This document shows positions 11,319-22,549 of a stretch of 64,000 bases of DNA, one piece after another; positions within the stretch are counted from its first letter, which is position 1, and each line of letters begins with the position of its first letter. This DNA is from Cavia porcellus. Its lineage: Eukaryota; Chordata; Mammalia; Rodentia; Caviidae. A model generated the notes under the pieces. It was not told the origin of the DNA, searched no databases, and saw nothing but the letters and a program-made list of their open reading frames with translations. The translations under genes were made by a program, and so were the position numbers. Location of the stretch: the NCBI RefSeq assembly GCF_034190915.1, contig NW_026947485.1, positions 134,060,337-134,124,336 of the forward strand, given 5' to 3'.

Positions 11319-12179
11319 GATTTTTGGTACCACCCAAGTGGAGTTGTTACTGAGATGACAAATTGGCTTAGGAAAATCTGGATCTTGTGTGTAGAAAGAG
11401 TTTGTAGAAATTCGGAGATACCAGCTAGAGGAACAGCCCTGGAAGGCATTATGCTGTACTTGATGGAAGAGTGTGGTAAGAGCTCAGAAGATCAGAATAC
11501 TGACAGAAACCCTGCCAGTAAGGACAGGCTAAGGAAGTTTCTGCTAGGAAGGAAGACTGCACTGCCTGTTGGATGCCATACCATGTAAGCTTTGCTTTGG
11601 CAAAAAAAATTTGTCTGTACTTTGCTCATGTCCCTAGACTTTCCAGTAGATTAAATGTGGTGGACTAACTAATTTGTCTTAAAAAAGTTCAAGGCCTTTC
11701 TTGCTGAGGCAATAGGATGGCTGTTGTTAGAGGTTTTTAGCCAGTTGCACCTTCAGAATCAAGAGCAGTGGTCCCAGCATAAGATTTTAAATGTTTTGAG
11801 TTTGGCCAGAAAAAACTGCACTAAAATGCTGATTGTGAAGACAGAAGAGAGAAAAATTTGGTTGCTGAAAAGATGAACAAAAAACCCAAGTATTTTCTAT
11901 GAGGACAATAGAAAAGATAGACTGATGGCATCTCAAGAACCATCAAGACTCCACCTCTGCAGGCTTGCTTGAAGAAGAAAACCCTATGGTGCTATGTTCC
12001 AGAAAGTTGGCATGCCAGGGAATTTATTCCTAGAGTTTTGGTTCATAGTGCTCAGCAATCTAGGCTCTCAACCCCTACAACCAAGAAAGAAGGAAGCTGG
12101 GTTACTGCTCCAGCTGCTGGCAGACCTTGATGTCATGATGCTGGTTTTAGGTGCACAAAATGCAAGAGTTGTGGGATCA

Positions 12180-12207
12180 AGAAGGCTTCAACCAGAAGGC
12201 TTCAACC
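12180..12207. repeat. 14-bp tandem duplication
   Basis: AGAAGGCTTCAACC occurs twice in tandem inside the MaLR internal region. Confidence 0.9.
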
Positions 12208-12504
12208 TTGGAAGAAGGTCTGGAGAGAGCAGGAAATGTACCCTTGATATAGCAGTGTATCAAGCCAAAGGTACATTAGAGACTACAAAAGGTTCAGGGA
12301 GCCAGATATGTGAGTAATCTGAGGAAAGTTGAAAAATTGAGCAAAAAGAGGCCATGAGAGCTGTAACAACTTACAGTGACACACAGCGGGAGCTATCCAA
12401 GCCCGCTGGAGTTCTCATCATACCAAAGATTACCCTAGATGCCAGAAATGAAACTATAGGACTTAATGTTTGCCATTATGGATTTTGGGCTTGCTTTGGT
12501 TCCA

Positions 12505-12589
12505 TTTTCTTCTTCTTCTTCTTTTTTTTTTTAATCGGTACCTGGGATCGAACTCACAACCACGTGCTTGCAAGGCAGGTGCTTATGCA
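12505..12589 (-). mobile_element. ID-like SINE nested in MaLR, 5'-truncated
   Basis: On plus, a T-rich tract is followed by ATCGGTACCTGGGATCGAAC and TGCTTGCAAGGCAGGTGCTT, then stops before the CCCCAGCCCC end seen in full copies. The SINE is therefore 5'-truncated on minus. It must be younger than the provirus it interrupts. Confidence 0.85.
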
Positions 12590-12845
12590 GCCTCATTCCT
12601 TTCAGTGCCCACATTTTTCCTTAAGTAATGGAAATGTCTATCTTGTGCCATTGTACTTTGGAAGTATTTAACTTTGTTTTCATTTGTACAAGGGTTTGCA
12701 ACTAAAATTGTCTTAAATTTTAAAGAAGACTTTGGACTTGGATTTTTAGCATGCTGAAACTGTTAGGACTTTGGAAACTCTTAGAGATGAAGAAAATGAC
12801 TCTACATAAAGGGATGCTATGAGTATTTGGGGGCAAGGAACCGAA

Positions 12846-13278
12846 TATCATGGCTTGTGTCTAAATGTTGTCCCAAAGCCTCATGAGTTCATAAGTGGGA
12901 CTTTTCAGACCTGGCTTGATCTAGATTGTGTGCTATTGTGTTTAAGGATGTGTGGTACTACATTGGTCCACTGATTGGAATTAGCACATATTTATGTTTG
13001 GTTGAATGGACTCACTGAGGACAGAAGCCCTACCCTGGGTGTGGGTGGCATTGATCAAAAGGCTTGTAGCCTGAAAGGGATAAAAGAAAAGGGAATCTTA
13101 TTGCTTGCTTCCATCCTGCCTGCTTCACTATGAACTGATTCTCCTCTGCCATGCCATCTACCTTGGAGCCAGATAACTCTGGACTGAAACCTCTGCAAAC
13201 TATGAGTTAAAGCAAACAGTCCCTTCTTTAATTAGTGGGTGTCAGGTATTCTGTCTCAGCTGTGAGAAGAGTAAGACA
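12846..13278 (+). repeat. 3' LTR of MaLR provirus
   Basis: Second LTR, alignable over its length with 10861-11318. It ends GTCAGGTATTCTGTCTCAGC followed by about GAGTAAGACA. Confidence 0.8.
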
Positions 13279-13289
13279 GTTTTCATTTG

Positions 13290-13985
13290 TTTTAAAGCCG
13301 CTAATTGGTTGCACATATAAACCAACACCAATATCATTTCACATCTTAGAATGGCTATTATGTAAAAGAAAGATAATGTGAAATGTCTTTAATTGTTGAG
13401 AGGAAAGGGAACCTAGTATAGTAGGTGTGCAAATGTAGATTAACGTAGTGATTATCGAAAAGAGTATGGGTGTTTCTAAGGAAATTAAAATGCAATTGTC
13501 AGATGACTCCACAGCCTCTCCTGAGTGCACACCCCCACAGCAAAGAAATCACTTTGCAAAGACATGTGTACTCCCAGGTTCACTGCAGCATTGTTAATAA
13601 AAACCAAGAAATTAAAATAACCTAAATGTCCATTAACAGATGAATAGAAAAAGAACCTGATATCTCAAATATGCACGCCTGCACACACACACAGAGAAAT
13701 ATTATTAATCCTTTAAAAGAAAGAAATTATACTATTTACTTCATTATTGAAGACATGGAGAACATTATGACATGTGAAATAAGCCACAGACATAGAAAGA
13801 AAAACATTGTATGGTCTCACATTTGGACTCTAAAAGAAGCCAAATACATACAAAGAAATAGAAAATAATATAGTTAATTTCAAGTGTTGGCATGAGGGGA
13901 TGGAATATGTAGGATTAAAAAATCTAGAGACCTAATGTACAGCAGAAGAATGATTTAGTAACAGTATATTGTATTCTACATTTTT
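13290..13985 (+). mobile_element. L1 3' end fragment
   Basis: Typical L1 3'-UTR order on plus: AAGACATGTGTACTCCCAGG, GCAGCATTGTTAATAAAAAC, CCTAAATGTCCATTAACAG, TGGTCTCACATTTGGACTC, then CCTAATGTACAGCAG near the end. 5'-truncated and non-coding. It begins right after the MaLR 3' LTR. Confidence 0.8.
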
Positions 13986-15457
13986 TTCTAAAACATTAGG
14001 TAATAGCTCCTCTTGTTACTCAGGGACAGGAGAAGACAGAATGGTTTATTATGTGAATCATTGCATGTTAACTTGTTTCATAATCATTTAATTATCTAGA
14101 TATAATTATATTTTATATCTTAAATACACATAGTATTACTTAGTTTAAGAATAGTAAGAAAGACATACTTCACTTAAAATAGAAATTGTGGCTCAATACT
14201 AGTTGTACCAATCAATAGTTTTATTTATAAATCATATTTCAATTCAATTGGCCAAATTCATTAAAGGTGACCAGCAACTTCTGGATCACATTGCACTTAC
14301 CTGTCCGTCAAATTTAGCTTTGACATCCATTTTAAAAAACGAATCCTTTACCAGTGCAAGTCTGATTTTCCCAACCTCCTCTATTTCTATTAAGTTTCTT
14401 AGTATGAATTCCTAATCTCATTGCTGTATGATAATTCTGAGGTAGTGTGAAGAAAATATTAAAAAATGATGAGATTGTGGACATTGCACCAAATGACACT
14501 TTTTCCATTTTTAAAAGACAGAGAATGAAATATTTATGACTGTACGTCTGTTTCTCCTTGAGGAATTTGTCAGAGAAAGGTAACTTTTTTGTCTTAGAAC
14601 AAGAACTTTTGTTCAATGAAGGTTAAAAGATCAAGAGGATAAGGAGTTCAGTGAATCCCTGAAGAACCACCCTGATGTTCCAAGATAGAGGTGGTAAAGG
14701 TCTTCTTTTCTTGATGCTGCTTACAAAAAAGTACATTATCAAAATGTCACCTATTTGGATTACATACCTCACTCTGTATTCATCCATGGGTCTTAGAGCT
14801 CCATGGAGATTCATAACTGGATTTTCACACATTCACTGGCTTGTTTACCTCAGAGGAGGTCAGCTAGATGCATAACATACTGTCAGTGTCTGACTTTAAT
14901 AACAGGCACCTGCTGGTTAAATTTCTTTCAGTGATATTTGCAATTGCACACATACCAAACACACACACAGCAGATTTAAATTGATTTTTTCCAGTTAAGC
15001 CGATCTTTGGCAGGCAGGTGGTCTGTAGACTTAAGATTTACTGACTCACTATTTGCCTTGGGTCAAATAACTATTGTCACTGTATTCTTCCTAGTTTTAT
15101 TATGAACATTATGAAAACATCAAAACTCTAGCTCTTAATGAATTCTAGAAAATATCCAAGTTGGTAATTTTATTTTCCTGATGATTTTTTAATATTTCCA
15201 TTAAAAAAACACAGTATGTCTTGGAAGGAATAAAAAATTTTATCCACCTCAAATACATTTATATTACTTGTAAAATACCATAATTTCTGTATGATATTAT
15301 GCATACACATTTGCATATGTCTAGATAAACTCTTAAATTTCTCAAGTATTTCATAAACTGAACACTATTAATTATATCTATATTTCAGATGAAGGAACAG
15401 AAATTTATATTCAATCATTTGCTTTAAAACAACACATATTTAACTCTGGGTAATCTT
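13986..15457. other. Unassigned DNA
   Basis: No gene recognised. 15365-15450 has a weak resemblance to antisense MIR (CAGATGAAGGAACAGAAA). ORFs at 14332-14616 (minus), 14623-14832 (minus) and 14675-14875 overlap and look like chance. Confidence 0.5.
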
Positions 15458-15471
15458 AAAATCTACTCTTT

Positions 15472-15520
15472 TTTTTTTTGGCCCTGGGGATTGAACTCAC
15501 AACCTCATGCTTGCCAGGCA
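15472..15520 (-). mobile_element. Truncated ID-like SINE with perfect TSD
   Basis: Only the 3' part of the SINE (on minus: TGCCTGGCAAGCATGAGG through TTCAATCCCC to an A tail) was inserted. It is bracketed by identical 14-base duplications, AAATCTACTCTTTT, at 15458-15471 and 15521-15534. It differs from the main SINE subfamily here (ATGAGGTTGT instead of the paired anticodon arm). Confidence 0.9.
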
Positions 15521-15822
15521 AAATCTACTCTTTTAAAACTGTAATAAATATCTTTTCAGTGATATGATTTAGCCATTTAGAAACCCACATGTATATAAAT
15601 TAGCTATTTCTTTGAATATTTTGAAAACCACATAATTGCTCAGATATTTAAAAAAATTACAAGGCCTATCATTATAAAATTCAATGAGATGGCACATCTT
15701 CCTTTTAAAACAACTTTCTTTCTTGCTGAAACATTTATACAGAATTTTCTCTACAAATTAAAGGATCTTTCAGAATCATCCTACCAATGACAGTATTCTG
15801 AATGAATAACTATATTAAACAC

Positions 15823-15871
15823 CTTTCTGTTGCTGATACAAAATACTTGACATTCACAACATGAGCCATAC

Positions 15872-15909
<38 letters not shown>

Positions 15910-16220
15910 GGCTTATGGTTTTTAAGGGTTTAGTCTATGGTCAACAAGTTTCAAGGAGGAAATATCACAGCAGAAGATTATGGTGGAACAAAAGTGCTTA
16001 CCTTATGGCTGTCATGAGGAAGAATGAATTTCAAAGAGTAAGAGAGGAAGGGACCAGAGATAACACATTTCCTTTAAAGGCATGCTCCCATTGGTATGAT
16101 TTATACAGTTAGGCCCCACTTCTAATAAGCTCACAAGCTATGACCTCATCAGTGGATTAATCTATCAGTGAGGTTAGTGTCCTCAGGATCCACTTATCTC
16201 TTGGGACTTTCACCTCTGAA
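15823..16220 (-). mobile_element. MaLR-type LTR, antisense, with (TTA)n
   Basis: On minus it ends TTTTGTATCAGCAACAGAAAG, the usual rodent MaLR LTR end. The distal part reads like MaLR (GAAAGTCCCAAGAGATAAG). A TTA microsatellite (15872-15909) sits where the AATAAA polyadenylation signal is expected. The ORF over this region is a repeat artefact. The outer end is uncertain. Confidence 0.5.
15872..15909. repeat. (TTA)n microsatellite
   Basis: About 12-13 uninterrupted TTA units. Confidence 0.95.
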
Positions 16221-16447
16221 ACTATGAGCCTTAGTGTGGATATTTTTGATGCAGACGACAGAAATATCTCTACTAATTCTTAGAACCAAAGCACTCTTCA
16301 AATAGCCTCCAAGAGCAATAATTAATCCACAGAAAATATTCCTTAGATACTAAAAATTACTTCGGATAATATTCAAGAGATACACAGTGAATGTTATGTG
16401 ATGACTCTCCGAGATGGAGGAATATGATCTCTCTGTTACTAACATGT

Positions 16448-16553
16448 CTTTTTTTTTTTTTTCCTTTTCCTTTTTATCAGTACCAGGGATCGAACTCATG
16501 ACTGCCTGCTTGCAAGGCAGGCGTTTATGCCACTGAGCTAAATCCCCAGCCCC
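16448..16553 (-). mobile_element. tRNA-Ala(TGC)-derived ID-like SINE
   Basis: Full-length copy. On minus: GGGGCTGGGGATTTAGCTCA, the paired arm CCTGC-CTTGCAA-GCAGG, the B-box-like GAGTTCGATCCC, then an A-rich tail. Flanks AACATGT (16441-16447) and AACATAT (16554-16560) are the probable target duplication. Confidence 0.92.
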
Positions 16554-16679
16554 AACATATATTTTTTAGAACTCTGTTTTGTAGCTCTGAAACAGATAGT
16601 TTGATAAAAAATATGGTGAATGGTTAAAATTTAAGAATTGATTACAATAAGAGGTGCAGAATATTCTCCTTCACTTTGA

Positions 16680-17000
16680 ACACAATTATCCCATTATTCT
16701 TGACACTTATTGAAGCAGTTCTAGAAGTCTATTATCAAAGTATCTTTAGTTGCTCATTTTGGCTGCTTCAATGTCCTGAATTAAGGTAGAGAATTTACTG
16801 TTTATAGTCATTTGGCCTTTAGGGAAGATCTAGAAGTTTCATGGTTTCAGATCTGGAGAATAAGTGGATGAAGACACACCGTAATGTTTTTACAAGCCTG
16901 CTTACTATTGGATAACCCTTAGTAGCAGTATTCATAGCATTAATGATCATGTGTCATAAACACACAGGTGGAAAAATCTTCTACAACTGCCCCTAAACAT
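16680..17000 (-). pseudogene. mariner-like transposase fossil
   Basis: The plus strand reads as the reverse complement of part of a mammalian mariner transposase gene. Matching landmarks in order are GTTCTAGAAGTCT, GGCTGCTTCAATGTCCTGAAT and GAGAATAAGTGGATGAAGACAC. The product would be a DDE/D-type cut-and-paste transposase, but the frame is broken by many stops. Terminal repeats were not located. The match is from memory of the family and needs a profile search. Confidence 0.5.
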
Positions 17001-17566
17001 GGTAAGAATGAGTTAAGTATGTTTAAAATGATACAGACTATTTTGAAATGTATTAATGGAAATTTTTTATATAATAAATTCTTAAAATTTTAAGTATCTA
17101 CTAGGTATATTGTCTATTTTGCAAGGATATAGATTATGGTACTGAGAACGTAAAGTTGCTAAATGGTAAGATGACTGATCAAGGATAAATATCTAAATCA
17201 CAAATATATTAAATGTTACGGTTAGATTTTTCTATATAAACATAGTCTAATGCAAAATAAAATAAAAATCGTGGTTTGAAATGTAAGAAAACAAAATAAG
17301 GACTTAACAAAAGGACTTTTCTTTTTCAAGTTGAGCTTGAGGTTATAATAAAAGCTGATCATACAATAATGGCCTTGTCCCATTCAGAATTTCTTCTTAT
17401 ATCAATAAGCAAAATATGTATTCCTTTTATCTTAGATATCTGATGTTAAAAATTAAGGCAAACTGATTTTGGATGCCTTATTTACATTAAACTAAACTAA
17501 TCTTTAGATTGATTTTTACATTTTTATCAGATTTTGTATTTTAATACTTAACTAGACCTTGATTCC
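17001..17566. other. Unassigned AT-rich DNA
   Basis: No gene or repeat recognised. Confidence 0.55.
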
Positions 17567-17910
17567 TGTGTTAGTTACTTTCCTGATTTCTAGGAAACAA
17601 AATTCAGCACCTGAAATTTAAAAGAGAGGTATATTTTGGCTCATAGCTTGTAGAGTTTCAGTCTATAGTCCAGTGATCCAAGGCAGGACAGCTAGGTAGA
17701 GGGGAAAGGCAGACAGAGAGCAAGAAGGGAGAGGCAGGGGAGGAAGGAAGCCTCCTCCAACCAGCCCCCGCCTCCCAATGTCACATTTAGCTATAAGTCT
17801 GTCAGTGGACTAATCTGATGCATGTCACACCTCTATGATCCAATCACCTCTCAAAGCCCAAGTATGAGTGCATGAAGCTTTGAGGGAACATCTAGCTATA
17901 AACCATATCA
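17567..17910 (-). mobile_element. Solo MaLR LTR (MST/THE1-like start)
   Basis: On minus it opens TGATATGGTTTATAGCTAG and closes GAAAGTAACTAACACA, the canonical TG...CA form for this group. Candidate 5-bp duplications are ATTCC (17562-17566) and GTTCC (17911-17915). Its mid part carries the GGTGATTGGATCATAGAGG section. No second LTR or internal region is adjacent, so it is a solo LTR. Confidence 0.75.
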
Positions 17911-17915
17911 GTTCC

Positions 17916-20900
17916 TCTGCTGTAACTTGCAACAAAGATAGATATGAAATAGGGACAAAATGCACAGTAAAAATGTGAAAATGTACTATTTCATAAGAGG
18001 GAAAAGATAACCATACAATATGGATTTAAAGAAATTATTGGAAATATATTTGCAAGTGCAAAATAATTTTGCTTTTTTTCATAGATTTATGATGAAGATT
18101 ACTTCAGCGTAATTGAGATCTTTAAAATTTTGTGATGATTTTCATGATTAAAAGTATTATATTCTCAGTACTATCAGATTCTACTTTTGAGAATTTTCTT
18201 TTTTATTTGGATAAAGAGCTCTTTATGGAAAAATTAATAATTTCATATTCATTAAAACTTTATCATGTGTCCAACTGTAAATCAAGGGGAGACTGACAAC
18301 TGAAACCATTAATTAATGAAATGAGACAACTAGGACTTGTTGAGATCAATTACATATCATCTTCAGCAGGTAAACTTCATTAAAGTTGAAATATTTCCAA
18401 TCACAATAAGAGAAGCTATAGTCACTTATTATGATAATCATGAAATTTTAAAAATAGAAGAGTAACTCAACATAAAACAATATATGTATAATTCATCAAC
18501 ACATGTGGTTATATTAAAATGTAATTGCCCTAGCTGGTGAGTGGGTGAGTCTGTGCTTTTGCAACATTCTTAAAAGTACTATTTTTAAGAAACTGTCTGT
18601 TCTGTTTTCTCTAGAAGTTGTGTAGTCCCATGTAGAGCAGTGCAGACGTGGGCTGGAGGTGAACACAGCATACACAGAGCTTCACTGTTATGCAGTCTTC
18701 CTCCCTCCCACCCCAGGGCCTGTTGATTCTATGATTGTTTATTTTTGATGGCTTTGTGTTTCAGAAGGATTTATCATTTCCATGACAATTTTCTATTTCA
18801 AAGTTTTGCTTTGAAGAGAATCATGAGCTATATCTGTTTGTCTGTCCACTCACCTATTTAACTTCTGTATTTCATCTCCCCACCTGAGACTAAAAAAAAA
18901 AAAAAAAAAAAACCAACCCTAAAAAACTGCTTTAGCTCCTCCAGTAAATTAGTTTACTGTGAGAACTTTTTAATCCAAACTTGAGAAAATTGTCCTACTC
19001 CTGCTTAGATCATTGCAGTATGTTAGACTCATTGTCTGAATGACTTGGAATTGTTCCACCTGAGATGATCTCTATGACAGATTTTCTGCTCGTTTTTACG
19101 CAAAACACTGTATTTTAATTGTTTTCTTTAGCCCTTTACCTTCTCTTTTTGTCTCTGTCTCTGTGTTTCTCTGTCCCTGTGTTTTTAAAATATTTATTAA
19201 ATTTTTTGATACATACTTGTTGCAGTTTCTAAAATTCCTCATTGGTATTGGGGATTTGAATTTATATAGTGTGTAAAAAGCAAAAATGTGCATTTACTAT
19301 CCATAGGGTCTTAAAAATAGTAGGTATGCTCTAGATTTGTTAGTAATTAAAACAAGAATATTGGCATTATATATGGAATAAGATCTTAATTTTGATTATG
19401 AGTCATAAGAAAATATAAAGGTAACACCTCAGGTGCCTGTTCTTATTGCTAATTGAAAGGTATTTCAAAATTATGTGTGCATTTTTCCATCCTATGGGAA
19501 AAGTAAAGTAGATGACCATTATTGAAAATAATCTATATTTATCTGCAGTAAATCTTGTTTTAGCACTACCCAAGATGTCTTGTTTCTAAGGAAGTGTTTA
19601 TTATAAGTTGAAGACGATCTTATACTTTAGGAAAACAATTAAGATAAAAAGTTTCAAGACCAGAATGGTAGTCATTTAAGTTAAAGTGAACCATATGAAT
19701 TTTGATTTTGAATATCACTGAAAAGACCAGGAGTTAGAGTTGGTAAATGTCTTAATCTTATTCCTTTGACTCTGTTAAATCATTACTGATATAACCACTA
19801 AGCAATAATTTGGAGACTGAATTGCTAGAAGTCTTAATATTTTAGGAATTTAGAAAAATGCCAACATTTTCAAATTGAATATCTTTTTTAAAAAGAGAAA
19901 AAGTTAAAATAAAAAAAAATCTGACCATAACATAATAATCATATATCAACACAGAATAAAGGATTTAGATAAACTCTGGAACACAATAACTTGATTGAAT
20001 ATAACTAATGACAAAAATTCTCAGTAAATAAAAGAAATTGCATAGAAAAAATCTCGAATTTTCTTAAATGATTTCATTATTTGTTTTAATGTTATATACT
20101 TTTGAATTTATTTTCTTGCATTGACACTTAAAACAAGTAGGCAAAGAATTTTTTCCTTGAATATCTATTTTCAGTACAAAAGACGGAAGGTAAAAATGCA
20201 ATACAGAAACAACTTGAAAGTTAAGTGGGAACTACTTACTGTGAGAACTTTGCTGGAAATATGACCACGAATTGATGCTTTTTTAAGGAAAAAATTAGTC
20301 TTTTCTGGCTCTCTCCATTGAAGCCTTCAACAAGACAAAATGGCATGGTGAAGGACAGCACCTGAATGTTCATGGCTAACAGTATGACCGGCAAGTCAGA
20401 GTTCCTTGAAGATAAGATAGGTTCTGTGTTAGGAGTTAAAATAGCATAAATAGAAAGTCATGTTTGTGTCAAAGCACATTAATGACATCATTTAAAGAGT
20501 CACAAAAGCCAACAAGAAAAGTGCTCTCTCATACACAGGCTGTAAAATTAAAGCATTGGAAAAGAAAAAGAATTATAATCTACTCAAATAGATCCATTTG
20601 AAAAGCCATGAATGACATAGTATTCTAAAATGAAGTCAGTATATTTCATGTGTCCTGTTTCATTGCAATGAAGAAATCTAAAAATATCTCTATTGGCTCA
20701 GCTAAATAATATTTTTCTGAATCATAGGGAATGTTACTTAGATGCACAAACACATACACACACTTGCACATGCATGCACAGTAGAGCCAAACCAAGTGAA
20801 ACGTAGAAAATTCACTTGGATGAAGTATTTGGTACCCTTAATATTTATATGGTCCTAAATTTTTAGAAGAACTAAGAACCAAGTGATATATTATTCAGAA

Positions 20901-22264
20901 TGTCTTTGTAGTTACATTTCTGAAGATTCCAGCAATGCTGTCGATATTCGATTTACAGTAATTCTGAAGTGAAATCTTACCAACTTGTTCTTAGCACTCA
21001 GGCCTCTAACATCACCTTCCATTCAAGGTCTCTGTAAATTTAGTATGTTATATTTATAAGAATTATTTTCCATTTCTGAAGGTTGTATTGATGTCATGTA
21101 ATACAACTATACCAATAAATGGTTCTTGGGCAACCCACTTGCTGACTCCACTTCCTACACAGACATTAACTATTAACACTGGCTGCTCTCTTTCTCTCCC
21201 TGCCCACTAACTGCTTGACCTATAGGAAGCCAGCATTGGCAAGCAGCAACCTACTTTGACAACAGTACGTTTTTTCTTCACCATTTTCACAGTCTCTAGC
21301 CACATGCATTGTTCCTATCATTTTCTAACTTCCATTTCCTTGCCCCAATTCAAGGACCCTATTCACTTTCATGCAAAGGAGTTTAAAACATTTTAAAGTG
21401 CTTAGTTTATGCTTCACTGTACCCTGAAATAGTACAATGAGACAGCTTCCCCAGACGTCCTTGGCTCTTTCTTTATAACACTTGCAATACTCTGGCCAAA
21501 TGTACTGAGAATCCCAAATCTTGAGAGAAGAGGGAAATATCTGGAACAATCAAGGCTGTGTCCTCATTTCTCCTGGAACGAGACACTCTGAGCTGTTTCT
21601 GCACAGTATGTAGAATCCAGGAAAGACCATGTTAGGTTCTCTCAGCTGTGTCGCAATGAGGGGCATGAGCAGATGAGACTCTGTCTACCCTGTGCAGCTT
21701 TCCTAAGCTGATGGCATAGGCTTGCCATGGGTCCTGGGCTCCAGCTTATTCTTGCTGCTTGTTTTTAAGTAACAAATATGTTTTTCTTGACTTCTTCCAT
21801 GAGTGTTTGGTCTCACTACAGACACCTAAGACCTTTTGCAAGCTTTCTTGTTTTGTTTGTTGACCTCCATTGTGGTGCTTAGAACGCAGATTGGGTTCAA
21901 GTATTCCATAGGACACTATCAGGAGGTTAGGGCCCTTCACTCACATAAAAAAAGGCATTGTAGATCAGTTTGGTATCACAGTATCTTCATGGGTGTATGC
22001 CTGCCTATTCTTTAAAAGACCCAAGGTTTTTCTTTTTAGGATGACAAATATTAAAATATTCCAAAACGTCTTTTTCTAAAGTCCATTTTTCTTCACATAC
22101 ATGTGAAACTCTAAACAATAAGTTTCAACTATAAACTTTATATGCATCTGAAGAATTCTTATTTTAGTATTAAACTATACCTGTAGAGAAAGACTCTTTC
22201 TTATCTCTGTCAATAGTCTGTTATTGGAAAGGCATGTTTACAGCATATGTATAGCAGACCTATG

Positions 22265-22267
<3 letters not shown>
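17916..22267. other. Unassigned DNA, 4.3 kb
   Basis: No gene recognised. Contains an A20 run (18892-18912) and CA-rich patches near 20745-20770. 21560-21960 is GC-richer than its surroundings but unassigned. ORFs here (19096-19293, 21325-21549, 21746-21940, all minus) have no recognisable features. Confidence 0.5.
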
Positions 22268-22358
<91 letters not shown>

Positions 22359-22386
22359 CAGAGAGAGAGACAGAGAGAGAGAGAGA
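22268..22386. repeat. Compound (TA)n(GA)n microsatellite
   Basis: (TA) about 22268-22305 runs directly into (GA) about 22306-22386, the latter interrupted by CAGA units. The minus ORF over it is a low-complexity artefact. Confidence 0.95.
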
Positions 22387-22480
22387 ACTTGCAATTATTT
22401 CTATTCACTAAATAAGGGCCATGTAATACATTTTTGGGACAAGTATATTTGATGAACTGTTTTTCATTCATGAATAAATA

Positions 22481-22549
22481 AAGCCAGTCTGGGCCACATA
22501 AGTAAGTTCAAGGGAGTCTGCACTACCCAGTGAAGTTCTGTCTCAAAAC
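22481..22549 (+). mobile_element. B1 SINE 3'-half fragment
   Basis: GCCAGTCTGGGCCACATAAG through to GTTCTGTCTCAAAACTG matches the 3' half of B1 (7SL-derived). Confidence 0.7.

Larger units (their letters stand above)
10861..13278 (+). mobile_element. MaLR (ERVL-MaLR) provirus, two LTRs
   Basis: A non-autonomous MaLR retrotransposon with 5' LTR 10861-11318, internal region 11319-12845 and 3' LTR 12846-13278. The LTRs share long alignable blocks (e.g. CCTACCCTGGGTGTG and the CAAAAGGCTTGTAGC section). The internal region opens with TTTTTGGTACCACC, the normal MaLR junction, and closes with the AAGACTTTGGACTTGGATTT section. Candidate 5-bp duplications are GCTTT (10856-10860) and GTTTT (13279-13283). 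No intact gag-like ORF remains. A SINE is nested at about 12505-12589. Confidence 0.85.

Noticed and set aside
11127..11588. 153-codon ORF, the longest in the window
   Set aside because: It starts in the MaLR 5' LTR and runs into the internal region; no recognised domain and no MaLR protein match.
16448..16553. Possible tRNA-Ala gene
   Set aside because: The anticodon arm is intact, but the unit has an A-rich tail, target duplications and sibling copies, so it is a SINE.
22268..22386. CRISPR-like or other spaced-repeat array
   Set aside because: Only simple-sequence repeats and short duplications are seen; no regular repeats with unique spacers, and the genome is mammalian.
22268..22471. 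Ser/Leu and Tyr/Ile repeat ORF on minus
   Set aside because: Translation of the (TA)n(GA)n microsatellite.
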